NCBI GenBank assembly: GCA_963920635.1
Contig: OY987305.1
Coordinates: forward strand, 11,075,153-11,139,152
Origin: Pseudeuparius sepicola
Taxonomy: Eukaryota > Arthropoda > Insecta > Coleoptera > Anthribidae
Direction of reading: 5' to 3'
Length of the DNA: 64,000 nucleotides
Below, piece after piece: positions 1 to 14,296 of the stretch. The notes under the pieces are model-generated. The model was not told the DNA's origin. It made no database searches and was given only the letters and a program-made list of their open reading frames with translations. Position numbers and translations under genes: made by a program. The first letter of the stretch is position 1, and the number at the start of each line of letters is the position of its first letter.

Positions 1-874
1 CAAAGATTTATGACACATACTTATTTTTTTCGTTTTGGACGCTAAAACGCACATTTACTAAGAAAAAAATTAATACGGTCCTTGACTATGCATTTTTTTC
101 TTTTTTTCTTCAAAGCTATTCCAATTATAACAGGTGATCATTATTTTAATACCTACTGGATTAATTAAACTCCATGTTTGTGATATTTTGAAATTCTTTT
201 TTATAAGTACTTTAGGTAAATAACAACAATAATTATTAACAATATAGTGGGATACATTTTACCGGCGAGCATTTTACCTAAAGTATAAAAAAATAATTTC
301 AAAATATGGCAAACATGGAGTTTAATTAATTCAGTAGGTATTAAAATAACGATAACCTATTATAATTGGAATAGTTTTGAAAAAAAAGAGAAAAATGCAT
401 AGTCCAAGACCCTGTTAACGTTTATCGTAGTACCTAAATGTGCATTTTAGCGGCCAAAACGAGAAAAAATATGTATGTGTCATACAGCGTTGTACTCAGG
501 ACAGCGATTCATTTCGAAATATATAGAAAAAAAATCCAGGTCCGCATTTAAAAAAATTAAGATGATCCCTCTATCTCAAAAACGGAACGTCGCCCCGAAA
601 ATCTAAAAATAGCATGACGTAGTACAGAAAAGATTGCAATGGAAAGGTATAATTTATTTTTCAACATTATCGCAAATGGCGCCAGAAAAAATAAAATCTA
701 ATTTAAAAAAATCGGTTTTTCTTAAATATCTCAGCAACCCATGACAATATTTTAAGTTTCTCAAAGGCATATTATTAGGCGCCCAAAGGCGCCAGTTTCC
801 CTCCATTTGACCGACTTCGTATCTAGTACGGTTTCTGAGATCCCCATGTTAAGCACCGGAACTGAATCACCCTG
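1..874. mobile_element. right-hand part of a CAGGG-ended palindromic element cut by the window start
   Basis: The outer tip reads CACCCTG ending at 874, followed by TA. Positions 7-217 and 268-485 are inverted copies of each other around a centre near 247 (shared blocks include GACACATAC, AACTCCATGTTTG and ATTCCAATTATAA). Positions 720-874 match, in reverse, the left arm of the short element at 21690, so both belong to one family. If the element is symmetric, its left end lies about 380 bp before the window. No coding capacity seen. Confidence 0.75.
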
Positions 875-3800
875 TATAAAAGCTGTTCTCCTTTCAATTT
901 TCTACCCTGTACCAGAATCGCCAGAAAATACAACTCTTTAAATATCTAAAAGATTTTGGTATATACAGACAACAATTTCCGAACAACTCAATTTCCCAAA
1001 ATTTATCACGAAATAAATTGCTACTTATTTAATAATCTTGTTATGGCATTGTTTACTTTTGTACGTCTAAAGGAACAAAAAAAAATGATTAACGGTAGGA
1101 TGTCTAAAATTGGCATTAAGCAGCTCCACAGCCTTCGTGCAGGTGTTACGTAGCACTATTTTGCATTACTAACCAACATGAACTTCGATTGTAGGTGTTG
1201 CGAATTAAGAAAACAATTCCGTACGCTATACAGGTCTTAAAATAGACAATATTTATAAATAGCGGCTATTTTTCAATTTGGCACCACAGAGACTGCAATA
1301 GGCGCATACGACAGCAACTTTTGAAAAAATAATGTTTTATGAAACCTACATTTTTTCACGGCGTTTTGTAACAGTCGAATACGTGCGCATTCGTTACAGA
1401 ACTATTGAATTCGACATCGAAAGTGCTTGTGTCCGGAAAAAAACTCAATTTAGTTTAAAATATTCTCGTGAAAGTTTGAATTTATTTCTTGTGAGATACG
1501 TGAGGCAGCACAAAGAGTTTCGCTGATACGCTGAACTATGTTTATTTAAAAAGCAGTTGTAAAAATTTTCTGGAAATTTGTCATAAATTTTCGCAACTAG
1601 GTGCGAAAATATTAAATCGTGCATTTAGGTACGTCCGAGTTTCTCCAATGTTTGTATTCACGATTTATTTGCAAGAGAAAACCCAAACACACACACACAC
1701 ACACATGTTATATCTTTGAATATCGCCAGAGGGCGATAATAAATAAATGCACGACAATTACTCGCATGCTAATTTAATAATTTAAACAAATTAGAAAGTG
1801 AGACTGCGCTTGCAATGACAATATTTTCTGGCCTAAATTTTAGAAATAAACCGACTGCAATCGAACGGTTGATTTGAAAACCACAAAGAACTGTTTTAGA
1901 GTTCACATGGCGCGTTTACGAAATTAGGATTCAACATACGAACAGCCATAACATTTTCTTCTGGTGAGCACCTTGCATTTTAAGCGGGCGTTTTGTTATA
2001 CGCCTTTCTTCGCATAACACATTGAAAAAATATTAACAGGACGCTTGCAGTTCATTTCTGTGAAGAATATTTACTTATATATTCAGCTGTAGTCATCGGT
2101 TTCTGAGATTTTGAAAATTCGCAAACGTATAATAATTCACACTGAAGCCTAACTGAATAGATAAATAACTGAATATAGAATATATTGAATATTTTTATAA
2201 TAGTTTGTATTTAAAATTAAATTATCTGCAAATATAATATAACTATAGATACGTAAATGAAAATCATGGGTCCTTTCAGCAGAAAAACGGTGGTACCATT
2301 CTTAATAAATTCCAAGCTTTCATTCTTAGATTTAGAACTTCATCAGGGAAGAATTGCAATTATTATATTTTCTATAATAATTATAAGTACAATACTTATA
2401 CATTTATATAATAGGTAGTGAAATCAATTTTGAAAAAGTAAAATTATTCTATACAAAGTATATTAAAAGTATATTATATATATATTATGTATTAGTTTTA
2501 GTATAAGTTCATAAATATTTGTAAAATATGTTTCAATAAAAAATGAGAAATTATTTCATATGTTTGATTAGTTGTTTTTAATAATATAATATAGTGGGAA
2601 AATATATATTTGTTTGTAGAACTTTTTAAAATTCCATTCGCTTTGTCAGCAGTTTGTGCTTGAACAAGGTTAAAAAATGATATGCCAAAGTTTTCAAATT
2701 TGACATTAAAAAAAAACCTCAAAACCCAACCTATGTCAAAATGTCTAAAAAACGTATTAGAAAAATGTTAAGTTTGCCAAATTCCATGCACTTACCACGA
2801 CATTCATGATTGCATAAATTGTTTTGATAGCCAGCTATGCTATGTTTTTCAAGTTTTATTTTGAAACATAATGGAAAAATATAATGGGCACAAAATTCTG
2901 ATGGAATACTTAATTCGTGAAATGATTACATTACAATTATTTTGATGTTTTCTCACTGCACATGTATCTACTATGATCTACATAAATAAATCAGGTTTTA
3001 AATTAAATTACAGAAATTAATTAAACTTTGCATCAAACAAGACATAATTTTGAAGCTTCAGAAATATTATGTTTGCTATAAAATATGTACCTACTTGGAA
3101 TGATATTTAGCTAAAAAAAAGTATTTAAACTATGAGTTTGTTTAACATAAAATACCTTATGTAAGTAGGTACCTACCTGTGTAAGAAAAATTGAAAGAAA
3201 ATAATTTAAAAAATCGACAAAAAAATATGTTGATGTAAGTTCATGAAAAACATTTTTTTCTAAATAACTTTTTCGACGCATCGGCAAATGAGTTTAAGTT
3301 TTTGATTCTTTTCGTTAAATGTCAAATTTGACAGTCACGTGACCACTTCTGCATACGTAATTTTTTTTTATCTTTGTACAATCGTAAACTGATGGCAAAG
3401 TCCTTTTTTTTTGTACTAAACAAACTTTATTTTTCACACTGTTAGGTACCTATATTTAGCAGAAACTTATTCCAAAAATATTACGGTAGATTTGGTGGGA
3501 AATATATATTACAGACAATTTTCGTGCAAATCTAAAGCTATAGGTATTATTTGTTGTTAGTGATCTATTTTATTGTAATATATCTCAAACTAAATATATT
3601 TTTTGAAAAAAATTCTGCATTTTATATTAGATATTTAAATAGGTACCAACTTTTGGTTCGATGTTTATCTTAAACGCAATTAAGTAACAGCTGCATTTCT
3701 CAAAATGGTATGTGTAAAATATAGGTATATCTAACCGATTGAAAAATTCAGAATGTTTCAAATATCCTTAAATATTTAACATTATTAAGCCAACATCAGT

Positions 3801-4646
3801 GTTAACAGTAACTAAAACAACAAATAACTCCTGTACCTATACCTACCCATCCTTTGTGCTGATGGATATTTTACATAGGTATATAATATTATTTTGCTCT
3901 TACTTAGAAAGTAAATGTTCCTCCGTGTTCATGTTATCGTACCAAAGTGTTTTTTATTCTTAACCTAAATTTTTCGACGCTAGCGCATATTAAATTGGTA
4001 TTAGGCGCATGTGTATTCCGTAATAATCTTAATCTTGAAATGAATATAATAACGGATATTTCAAAACTCCTCTAAGTGTAAAAACTACGGACGCTATAAG
4101 CATTGCAATCGTTGTACCCAGTGCTGACGTGTGTGAGAAATTTGCTATATGTATAACTTATTTTTTACTCTCCATGAATATTAGGTACACCTAATATTTC
4201 ATGTCATATCGAAAACAATAAAATTTATCCGGAAATGCGCTAAAGATATTTCAAAAAATGATTATTTTTGGCACCATTTACAATTAAATTACTGTACTTA
4301 TTACTTTGGTCAATCCTGGAGCTATGTAAAAACCCATCCGTTAAATTTTCCAATAACATTTCACGGTGCTTTAACAGGAAACTTGACCTTTAAAACACCA
4401 ACTCAGTTACTTCATCGGTGAAATTTAGCGAATTAGTTTCAATTGACTTATATATAACTAAAGACGGGTGCTCCGTTGCAGTGTTAGCTATTATGAGACA
4501 AGATAGTTTGTTAGGATTTTCTGTGTTGTTTACCTAATATGGCATTCAAAGTTTCACAGTTTCAGGCCTACAAAATATGCATATGCTTTGCAATGCAAAA
4601 CTACCTATATATGTGTATATAGCATACGTCCTCTTTATTAGACGCA
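875..4646. other. AT-rich non-coding stretch, nothing recognised
   Basis: No ORF with recognisable homology and no paired terminal repeats found. Contains an (AC)n microsatellite and repeated TAGGTACCTAC-like words (for example 3165-3178). It may include 5' intronic sequence of the expansion-like gene. Confidence 0.5.
1687..1706. repeat. (AC)n microsatellite
   Basis: Uninterrupted AC dinucleotide run of about ten units, directly visible. Confidence 0.95.
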
Positions 4647-6269
4647 CCCAATAAACATTTTTGGTTTTATAACAGTAACCACAACTATTATATTACCGAA
4701 CTTAAACCACTGTTAGTAATTTAATATAGTTGCGGAAATTTCGGTTACCTTTATAAACCCTTAAAACACTTAAATGGAGCAATTTATAAAGGTCATACCA
4801 GCGCCTATTTTAGTAACGCTACACGACTTTAAAGTACATAACCTACACGAGTATATTAGTATATAGAGTATCTAAATATTTCCATCACTTTTATATAACC
4901 CACTTATACAACCCAGGCTATTACTTTCAGTGTTAAATTTAGTTCTATAAGGTTTGCGTTACCCTTATAAACTTTGCCTATAATGGTGTTAGTAATATTT
5001 CATGGGATTTAAATATAGGACGCCTACTTCCATCTCTACTTAGTTATTGTTGAGCGCTTACCCTTTCCTCTCACTTCAAAATTTTATGATTGGGCATGTC
5101 ACAGGGCATGTGAATATTTTTGCTAAGTATAAGCATCGTATGTGGCAAAGAAGTTTTACCCCAAAGATGAACAAGATATATTTTAAAAAATCACGCGCCT
5201 TCGAAATACCCTTAAATAAGCAAGGTTGTTTGCATTATTCAAAAACTTCTTTTATGTTTTTCAAAAATTACGAGAAAAAAAATTAAAAAAATATGCCTGT
5301 GTAACATAAAAGTATATTTTGTTAAAATTTCCGAAGGATAAAATACATAATGCTAATAAATTTCGTAATTGTGGGTCGTGTCGATCCTGTTCTATATTTA
5401 TTATACTTATAAACTTTCGGGATAATAATATCACTTGGAGTAACTTTACATAAATTTAAACAATGCTATAAACGTTCTGTTAGTATTTTTTATAAAACTA
5501 GAAGTTTCCTAAAATATATTCTTAGGTAATATAACGCTACCAGTAGTGTTACTATATAACCAAAGCTAATTTAAAGACACTCTCAGAGACGTAGGGATGC
5601 AATAATTATTTCGTTACCTTCGGTAGGTAACCCGTTTAAACACTAATTTTCAAATTTATTTTAACCCTTTTCACTTTTACACAATTTCAAACAATTTCTT
5701 CTTATATATTAACCTCACATACTTTGCTTATTTTTACCCTCCGCCTGTTATTAATTTTTCTTTCGTTTATTAATATGATGCTCTACCTCATGCAGGCATC
5801 AACAATAATAAGTGCTTAATCAGCCATCTTTAAGAAGAATACATATTTTTAATAAGAGTAATTTATATAACTAAAAGTTGTAAAAGCCTATAAAGGCTAT
5901 TTTGTTACGAGCAACCAAAAGGTATAAAATGTGTTCAGTAAAACACAACTAGCTTCAGGGTATTATAGAAGTAATTATTAATGCTGTTATATAACATGGA
6001 GGAAATTTGAAAATCATAGTTTTATAATATAGGTATTGGAAACTCTTATAAAAACATGTTATATATGTTGGGGTAACGGTCACTGCACTAAAATATTTAC
6101 ACCAATTAATTTATAACTGAGACCTACATTGATTTTATATAACCCTTATAAACGCAAATTACTGGAGGTGATAACCGGTCTCTTTCTTATAAAACTCCGC
6201 TAGCTTTATAAGACATTTATATAACTAGGTATCAGGTATCACTTCTGGCAACAAAAAATGTTTATTGGG
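4647..6269. mobile_element. TIR element of the CCCAA/TTATAA-motif family, copy A
   Basis: Ends are inverted: CCCAATAAACATTTTT at 4647 and its complement AAAAAATGTTTATTGGG ending at 6269. The 1.6-kb interior repeats short TTATAA/TTATATAAC-type words dozens of times, often next to ACCCTTATAAAC. No transposase seen. A clear target duplication could not be defined. The same end type and the same interior motif density occur in the element at 59959-61493. Confidence 0.65.
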
Positions 6270-9200
6270 CACTATATTGATGTAATGTACCTACTTCCAA
6301 ATCTGTCCTTTTAAATCTGTCATTTAATAGTAAATTTCAGTATTTCAAAAGTCCGAATAACATATTTTCACTTGTTTGGGGTTTCATCCTCTCGTACTTT
6401 GTTTCTGCAAAAGAATGCCAAAATTTAAACATTTAAAACGAAATTCACCCCTTTGCACCCCCTCACAACCATATTTATAATAATATCAAAAATGTTCTGT
6501 AGTAACAATTATGTAGGTAGGTAAATACTAATTTTGTTGGCTAAAAGCTATTGTATATTGTGAAAAACTGAATAATATATATTTTCATCCCCCTAGTTCC
6601 ACCCTTTTGCTGAAACTCATTAAAATATATTTCTTGTGGTGCGTTCACATATTTTTTAATGCAGTTCCTTTATCTTAAGAGGTTATTATAAATGTTGGAA
6701 TGTTGGCTGAGGGTGAAGGTATTGTTTTCTTTCATAATTATTACCGCATTAGCTTCTATCAAACCAAAATAATAACTGTTGTTGCAGTCCTCTAATGCCT
6801 TTAATTTAATAATTATATGGTAGCCATATATGAGAACGTTTAGATATGGATAAATAAATGCGTTTCATAACGACTTATATGCAAGTTAAATAACGCTGGA
6901 AATATATGCGCTAAATGATGTGAATATTGTACCGGCTCGTAATATTGTTATATTGATAAGAATGTATCCTTGACATTTTCTATAAAGAATTGTTGCTTTG
7001 AATACGTTATATTTCAACCAGAGATGTCTGCATTTTTAAACTCCCTTTATTGTTGTTTCTTTTTAAATATCAGTAGTTAACGCCACATTCCAAGCAGGTA
7101 TATTCAAAGATTTATATCAAATAAAATATATTTTTATTCTGTAAATTGACTTACATCATTTATCAACAATCACATTTAGGTAGGTACACCAGTAGAAATG
7201 CCAGAAAAATATACACTGGACATATTATTGCTATATTTATGACAGAACGCTGATTGTATTATACAACGCAAGAAAAAATATAATCTAGTCTGCTTTACAT
7301 TGTATTATTTGCGATTATGAGCGATAGCATGGCCACATGAAAATAAAAATGTATTATAGTCTCATTCGTTCCAAATTTCTTTATAAATTTATAAAAAGTA
7401 TCTACCTACTCTATTCATTAAAAAAAAATACGTAAACAAAATTAGAATTCAATCTGTAGGTTGGAAATCTTTTTAAATTATAAAAGGGTGTAAAAATGTT
7501 TACATTACCCAGCCCTGTGTAGTTAGATCATTTTAATTGAACTTGAATTTAAAGTGCCGTGGGCGAAAATTTAGAATATGAGATTGTCAAGCTTTCACCA
7601 TTAAACTGGCTTCTGTTTTCCAGTCACTGAAAACTGTGACTTGACGAACTAATAAAATTTCTAGGTGCCACTGAAGTCATGGAATATGAAGAAGACACTC
7701 CTTTTGTTTGCTCAATATCTATCGACAACGCATGCTATTGCTCTACAAAATGATGATGGGTACCACATTTAAATAAAACAAAAGAGGATTGTGAGATGAC
7801 ATCAGCGATCATAACGGATTTAAAATACATAATCTTTATTACCTAGGTAATTATTTCAACACCATACATTTGTCAACTTAAATAAACAACGCCTTTACCC
7901 TTGACTTACCTCACGGAACATCAATGAATAGAAAATAATAAACAATTAAGTAAGTGGGGAAAAAAGACAATTCCACTAAATATAAAATTCGACACTAGGA
8001 AATATTCAGTTGGATGTATTGATAAATTATTTTCTTTGTTAACAAATTTGTATATAGGGTCTGTAAACAATATATCCATTTTTAATGTATAACTAATGTA
8101 TACAACTATAATTATTGTAATTCATATACTCATCATACTTAATTAGATAGGTAGATACTAAAATCTCAACTAAATATCGAAAATATCGTTTGACACATCC
8201 CCACCTTTATACCCCAGTCTGAAGTCAGCATTGTTATCGACAGTGTACAATAGCTTCAACTTCCACTAGTAGGCAATGCAATGTCAAATTGCCCGTTGAC
8301 TGGCAAAGCCACCCATTGTTTGCATTCGAGAAAGAATGACCATTCGTGACGAAATTATGGGTAATATCTCTCCACGAATCAGATGGTAGCTCCACTAAAC
8401 GAATACGAAATTAATCACATATATATAGGTGATGTAAGCACATTCTGATTATTTTTAGATGTTGTATATCTGCTATACCTATCTGCAATAAATAATTAAT
8501 ATTTAAATTTTCGAGAGTGTTTTCGACCTGAGAATCATATTTAAATTTATCCAACCATTCCGCGGGGAAAATATAAATATAATACTTACAAATTCTTAGT
8601 TTTAGAGATTAATTTTATTCACGGATTAAGACATAAAAAGCATATAAACTACTTGAAAAAGGTTAAGGATAATGGTGGTATTTATCAAATTTTAAATTGT
8701 CCCTATATAGCAAAAATTTTCCAAACTTATGAAGAAAAGAGGCTTATAGCAAAAGCGCCATGTTGACTGTATAAATATGGTTAAATTTGTAATTGATTAT
8801 ACTTAGCTTAGTTTAATAATAGCGACATTTAAAATGTAAATTGTTTATAGGTGTAAATATCTAACGCCGAACACACCTTTTGGCATTCCTCTGGATTTTC
8901 AAAGTGCTTTTGGTGCAGAATCTTTCTACGACCTTTTAGTGATTTGATATCGATCTCTTTTTTACAAAAATGTTTTTTTATTGGTTTGTAAGAAGCTGTT
9001 ACATCACGTTTATCGTATATCCGAAGGATGTATAAGGAAGTTATGTAACGTCACGTTTAATCTTGACGTTTCCAAATACCTACTTGTTTACTGTATAATC
9101 TGTATGTTGTCTGCCGGTTTTATTACTAAACTATAGTAGCTAATCCTTTGAGTTTGCGCAGTTAGTTAAATAAATTCCTACAAAAACTCTGTATTAAAAT

Positions 9201-10137
9201 GGAAATTTTATTAATATACCTATTTGTTTTTCATATGATAACATGAAATGTGTTTTTTAAATAAAAAATATGTTTTATTTAAAAAAATTACAATGGTTTG
9301 CATATTGAAATGTGTAACAGATATTAATTAATTTAAGTATCAGGTTAAGGTGTATCAAAACATGTAAGTACACCTTTTTATCACTTGCTACCTAACAAAT
9401 AAACGCTTACGATCCCTGTTAACACCGCATTTCCGCTTCTCAAAGCTAATTTGCTTTGAAAGAATTGTTCCACTTGCCACAAACAAGGATCACGTTGTAA
9501 GACATTTCATTGCTCAGGCACACCCAGTATAGCTGGAAGAATGAGAATTGAATACACTTTGTATCAAGGTAAATTCATCTATAACAAATTCCGTTCAGAG
9601 CAAGCCTCTCCCAACTAATTCTATTTCCAAAATATCCTTGACGTATCCGGATGTCAGTCCACGAGTATTTTTATTAGGCTGCTCCCACAAAAGACGTTTA
9701 AGAATATCTGCTACTCCAATTATTTCGTACTTTGATTGATAAAAGCAGGCACTTAATTAGATGGATTTGGGTTCTTCCGCAGTTTGAAGATAATCTACTA
9801 TCATTCTAATATCTACACACTTTTGATTTGACGATTAACAAGGTAATGGTAAGAATGAGCGTTCCTTTTACTTGTCAACTATGTATGGTATAAGTAATCA
9901 ATCACGGGATTGCCACAGAGAATATAAGTAAACGGAAGGTTTCGTATATATTGTTGAAATGAATATCCCAAATTGACAGGTGCAATTGGATTTTTGTGGC
10001 TATTGTTTACTTTACGCAGACTTTCCTTTAGAAATCATTGCTATTTTTATTGAGGTTTACCACAATCAGAAAATGGTGTCAGTATGAACTATGTAGGGAT
10101 AAGAAAAGATCAAGGAACAAATACTAGAAGTAAGCTA
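6270..10137. other. AT-rich non-coding stretch, nothing recognised
   Basis: No supported gene. Positions 8200-8400 and 9400-9760 are somewhat richer in GC and lower in repeats than their surroundings, but I could not assign either to a gene, RNA or element. A 63-codon ORF at 9548-9739 has no family signature I recognise. Confidence 0.45.
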
Positions 10138-10139
10138 TA

Positions 10140-11184
10140 CAGGGCTTTCATTAAGAGGGAAGAGGTACCATATCTCAGGAATTAATAGTCCTGGAGCTTT
10201 GGGAAAAAAATATTCTTGAAAAATGAATTTTCTCAAAAAAAAAATGACTAATAAAGGTATAGGTATACATTGCACTCTTTAGTAAATTCTGAACAATTTT
10301 CGTTAAGGATTTTTTGCTCTAGCTCTTCAAATAGAGGTGAAACGGGCTGCTAACTCCGGTTTGGCTTAACCGAATTGGTCGAATTTGGGCTTGATGATTT
10401 CCGAGATAATTTCATATCAATACGACAGGTAAAGTAAGTAAATTAGAAATACGTTTAACGAAATAAAAAGTGAGAAAAATAGCAATTTACGAAAAACTCA
10501 AGCAGATTTTTATTTATTTCATGGCATGCTTGACCACGGAAATCTTTCATAACAAATACCTACCTTCTGCTTTCAAATAACATGTTAATAATTATTCTTT
10601 TGACGATAACTCCGAAACTAATGAAGATATCGATTTGAACCTTGGGTATTTTTTTGTTGTAAATTTAATATACTTTTCGATTACCTATGTCATTGCATTT
10701 AAAATTTCAGAGAAAATTGTAATAAAAAGGATCTTTTTCAAATTGCGCCCTCTAGCGGTGACCCCGAAATTCGAAATGACCTTACTGGACAATTTTTTGA
10801 TAGAAGAAGGAACGCTCTCGTCAACTAGCCCACATTCGACCAATTCGGTTAATGCAAACCGGAGTTGGCAGCCTTTTTTCAAGTCAAGGTTAATCCGCCT
10901 GTCTCACCTCTATTTGAAGAGATAGAGCAAAAAATCTTTAACGAAAATTGTTCAGAATTTACTGAAAACTGCAATAAATATACCTTTATTAGTCATTTTT
11001 TTTGAGAAAACTCATTTTTCAAGTTTACTGTTTCGAATACGCCCCCTAGCGGCCGACCTACGAACTTAAAAATAATTTCCAGCGATTTTTCGAAACCACA
11101 TTACTTAAGAAGATTTTTTCCCCAAGCTCCAGGACTATTAATTTCTGAGATATGGTACCTCTTCACTCTTAATGAAACATCCTG
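10140..11184. mobile_element. CAGGG-ended palindromic element, 1.05 kb
   Basis: Tips CAGGGCTTTCATTAAGAG at 10140 and the matching ATGAAACATCCTG ending 11184, each flanked by TA. Inverted arms cover about 10140-10395 and 10828-11184; the left arm lacks about 100 bp present on the right (around 11020-11120). The interior carries two GCGCCCTCTAGCGG-like words (10745 and 11040). The short ORFs on both strands here are reflections of the palindrome, not genes. Confidence 0.85.
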
Positions 11185-11186
11185 TA

Positions 11187-13513
11187 TATTACGCATTTTT
11201 TTTATTTGTTCAAATCCAATATCATCAGTGGAAAAAGTTCAATTTTAGGCCATATTAAACATGTGATTGTCTACGACTAGATATTTCGAGACTATCTCTA
11301 TCTCTTAGTTTCTTCTGGTCTCTCCTACTCTCCTACTATTTTAGTGTCCAGACTTGTGTCTCTAAAGTAATTAATTTTGAAACTTTTTCAGGTTCTCCGT
11401 TTTATTTAATATTATTTAAATTCATCTCACGCAGAACCATAAAATAACAATTAATGTTGCGGTTTTTGTCTATAGCGATTGTCGCCATCGGTCGTCATAT
11501 TTTCTTGCCGCTAGCCCCGAACCGTAAAAAATAGACTGTACCACGACATCGTAGTAAAACCGAAAAAAAGTTCGTTCCTCGAAAATCCGTTCTGCCAACG
11601 AGAAATTCGTTCCTAATGTGCATTTTGAGGAAAAAATAACAGATTCGGTTCTGGTCTTCGCTCGCCTCGAGATAACTTTCACTTTAATCACTGATTTTAA
11701 TGTCAGTGCTCATAAAACGTAAGGATGGCATCAGGCGGCTTTTCGTTATTACAAGATTTTTTGGGTTAAGACGAATTACCAAGCTATTCGATGTGCCCAT
11801 CGTAAGCTGCGGTAAATTAAACAGAAAATATTCAATATTCAATGGGTCATTTATACCAGTTCTTTTAGCGACACCTACAATCACAACTAATAATAGATTC
11901 TCCAGGATTTTAAAAAGGTACTTTTTTCTTCAATACCTACTTTTGGTATGTCTTGACGATATTTTCGATAGTTTTGGTACATCTGGTTGGTTAAAACTGG
12001 ATCATAGAATTGGGTATCTGTTTAGTGTTTAAAATTAGCAAACATAAAGTCTAAAATGTCTATATTCCAAATTAGTGAAATTGCACCAAATACCAAATCC
12101 CATACTTAGTCGTTTTATGAGACACTCATCAGTATCACCAAAGATCATGATATTAGAATATTATGATCTGTAGTACCACCAATCTTTCTACTCTACTGTA
12201 GGAAAACACAAGCATAGCTGTTTAATTTTTAATTTTTACAATTAATCGATTAGGTACATGAAATATTTATCTTTTTATATTTTTGTCTGACCTAGAATTA
12301 GATAATTCAGTCCATGATAATTTTAAGACGTAAATACAGACAGACATACAAGTTTCCATACATATGTAAAACAAAAACGTCCTTATTTATTATTTATTTT
12401 ATTAAAAAGACCGCAAATATTAGCCTCCAAATTAAATATATAAAACACAAAGACAAAGAATTTTTCTGTAAATACAAAAAAGATAGCGGGAAGTATTTGC
12501 ATTCGTTTGAATTCGCGAAATGCTCTCAGCGCGCGCACGTGACTCGAACTGCTGACCTTTGTGCATATTACCACAGTGGAGACAACTATCGCAGAATAAA
12601 TAGGGTATATTTTCTGTTCCCACAAATAGGTATACGCTGTAAAACTGCGATTTAATGCAGCGTGTGGTGCAAGGCAGTGACGTATCACTCGCCCTATCCA
12701 TCTAATGGCGGCACCTAATTCGCCGTTTCTATATTGCATTTATTTCGGTAAGAATTTCATTGAAATTTGTTTCATGATGTTTCTTATACATTTTGGTTAC
12801 AAATTATTGGAAATTAATGAACATACCTTAGCTATTGGTGACAGTAGTGTGGGAAAATGTAAAAAGACATTGATAGCGGTGGTTTAGATAGGTACGACGG
12901 TTGTGTATGTGAAGAAGTAGTTAGTAACGGAAAATTTAAAATGTAAATTGCTCTACAAATATTTCGCGTCATACCAGCACACCTTTTATGCTGATTCCAA
13001 CTGGATTTCTCATAATAATTCTTTCGGCTTCTACACTTGCAGAATGAGAAACAATAAAACGTTAGTCGGCGAACTGTTCCTACAAAATCAGAGCATGCGG
13101 TATTATTTGTAATAGACACATTGTAATTCTAGCTGAGTTATTGCTTCTACGCCATTGTGAATGGATGTGTCCATAATACTGTCAATGATCCCGTTCGAGG
13201 TGGTTTTTAACAAAAATTAAGAGATCATATTAAGATGAAAGAGATGATAAAATTGTTATTTGTTAGAACAAATTTTCGATCTCAAAAACTCTTTGCACCA
13301 CGGATAGGTATATATATGGAGGTCTGCATAAATTGTGCAGCCTTTAATTTTACATTGTTGTGACCTTACGCTGGTCAAATATGGCGAGTGCAGCCCACTG
13401 TTTTATCTAATTGCCTAACGTAATATATTGTTAATCATGCGGTATTTCGGCAGTCGTAGGCTTAGCTAAAGAGCCGGTAGTTAAATTAATTTTTTCAGCC
13501 GGAGTCGAACGTA
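11187..13513. other. non-coding stretch, nothing recognised
   Basis: Several ORFs of 60-118 codons overlap each other on both strands between 11470 and 13119, with AT-driven composition and no domain signature. I see no splice-flanked exon or RNA gene. Confidence 0.45.
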
Positions 13514-13523
13514 CAGGGTGACT
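13514..13523. repeat. orphan CAGGGTG tip
   Basis: TACAGGGTGACTCACC at 13512 looks like the left end of the CAGGG family, but I found no matching right end nearby, so it is a solo or eroded end. Confidence 0.45.
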
Positions 13524-13825
13524 CACCAAACCAGTATTCCGAATTTACCGTCAATACGGTGTGCCAAATATGGCAACGAGTAGGTATAGAAACAAGGCGA
13601 GAGGCAAAAAGTGGACTGCTTTACGATTTTTCCGATATTTACTACATTATTGTTATTTTTTGCGAATTCCTTAATATCGTAAGTCCTGTATTTCCACTAT
13701 TTCGCGGGCTCTTTTTGCAGCTTACAATGGCACATTCCACTGCTCTAAAAATAACTGGTTCATTTGATTTTTCAGCATAAAAACCACATCTGTTTTACAA
13801 GGTCTTCAACGAAGAAATTTCTTTG

Positions 13826-14205
13826 AGTCGAGACAATTCCGTATTTTTCAAAAGATGGGCCGATTTTCAAAATACCTTTTTCAACCTACCTTACATTTTG
13901 GTTTCTAATTTTATGTCACGGTCCTATTTCATGGCCTACTGTTATTATAAAAAGACCCCCAAAATTGAAATATTTTGTATAAAGTGTTTTGAACTATGGC
14001 CAATTAGATGGTACTATCAATGTTATTCTTAAAAAATGCTTAATACGGTTTTGTGATTTTTGGGTGTTTTCTTTTAATAACAGTAGGCCAGGGAATATGC
14101 CTATTTAAAAAATTATTACCCAAAATGTATAGAGCTCTTGGAGTACTATAGGATGAAATTTTTTTGAAAAGAGGCACATTCGAAAAATACGCAATTGTCT
14201 CGACT
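13826..14205. mobile_element. palindromic MITE with AGTCGAGACAATT ends
   Basis: AGTCGAGACAATTCCGTATT at 13826 pairs with the inverse ending at 14205. Inner blocks also pair (GGCCTACTGTTATTA near 13936 with TAATAACAGTAGGCC near 14077). Total about 380 bp, with no coding capacity. Confidence 0.75.
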
Positions 14206-14296
14206 AAAGGTAAAACACATTGTAAATAGTCTATAGGTTTAGCTACATTACTTTGATTACTTGATTTGATGATTGCATTGGCGAACTAGTCACCTA

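Noticed and set aside
9548..9739. 63-codon ORF with PDVSPRVFLLGCSHKRR
   Set aside because: Looked protein-like at first, but there are no splice sites, no second half, and no family I can name.
956..13780. Numerous 60-118-codon ORFs on both strands
   Set aside because: Lengths expected by chance, AT-driven composition, overlap on opposite strands, and no domain signatures.
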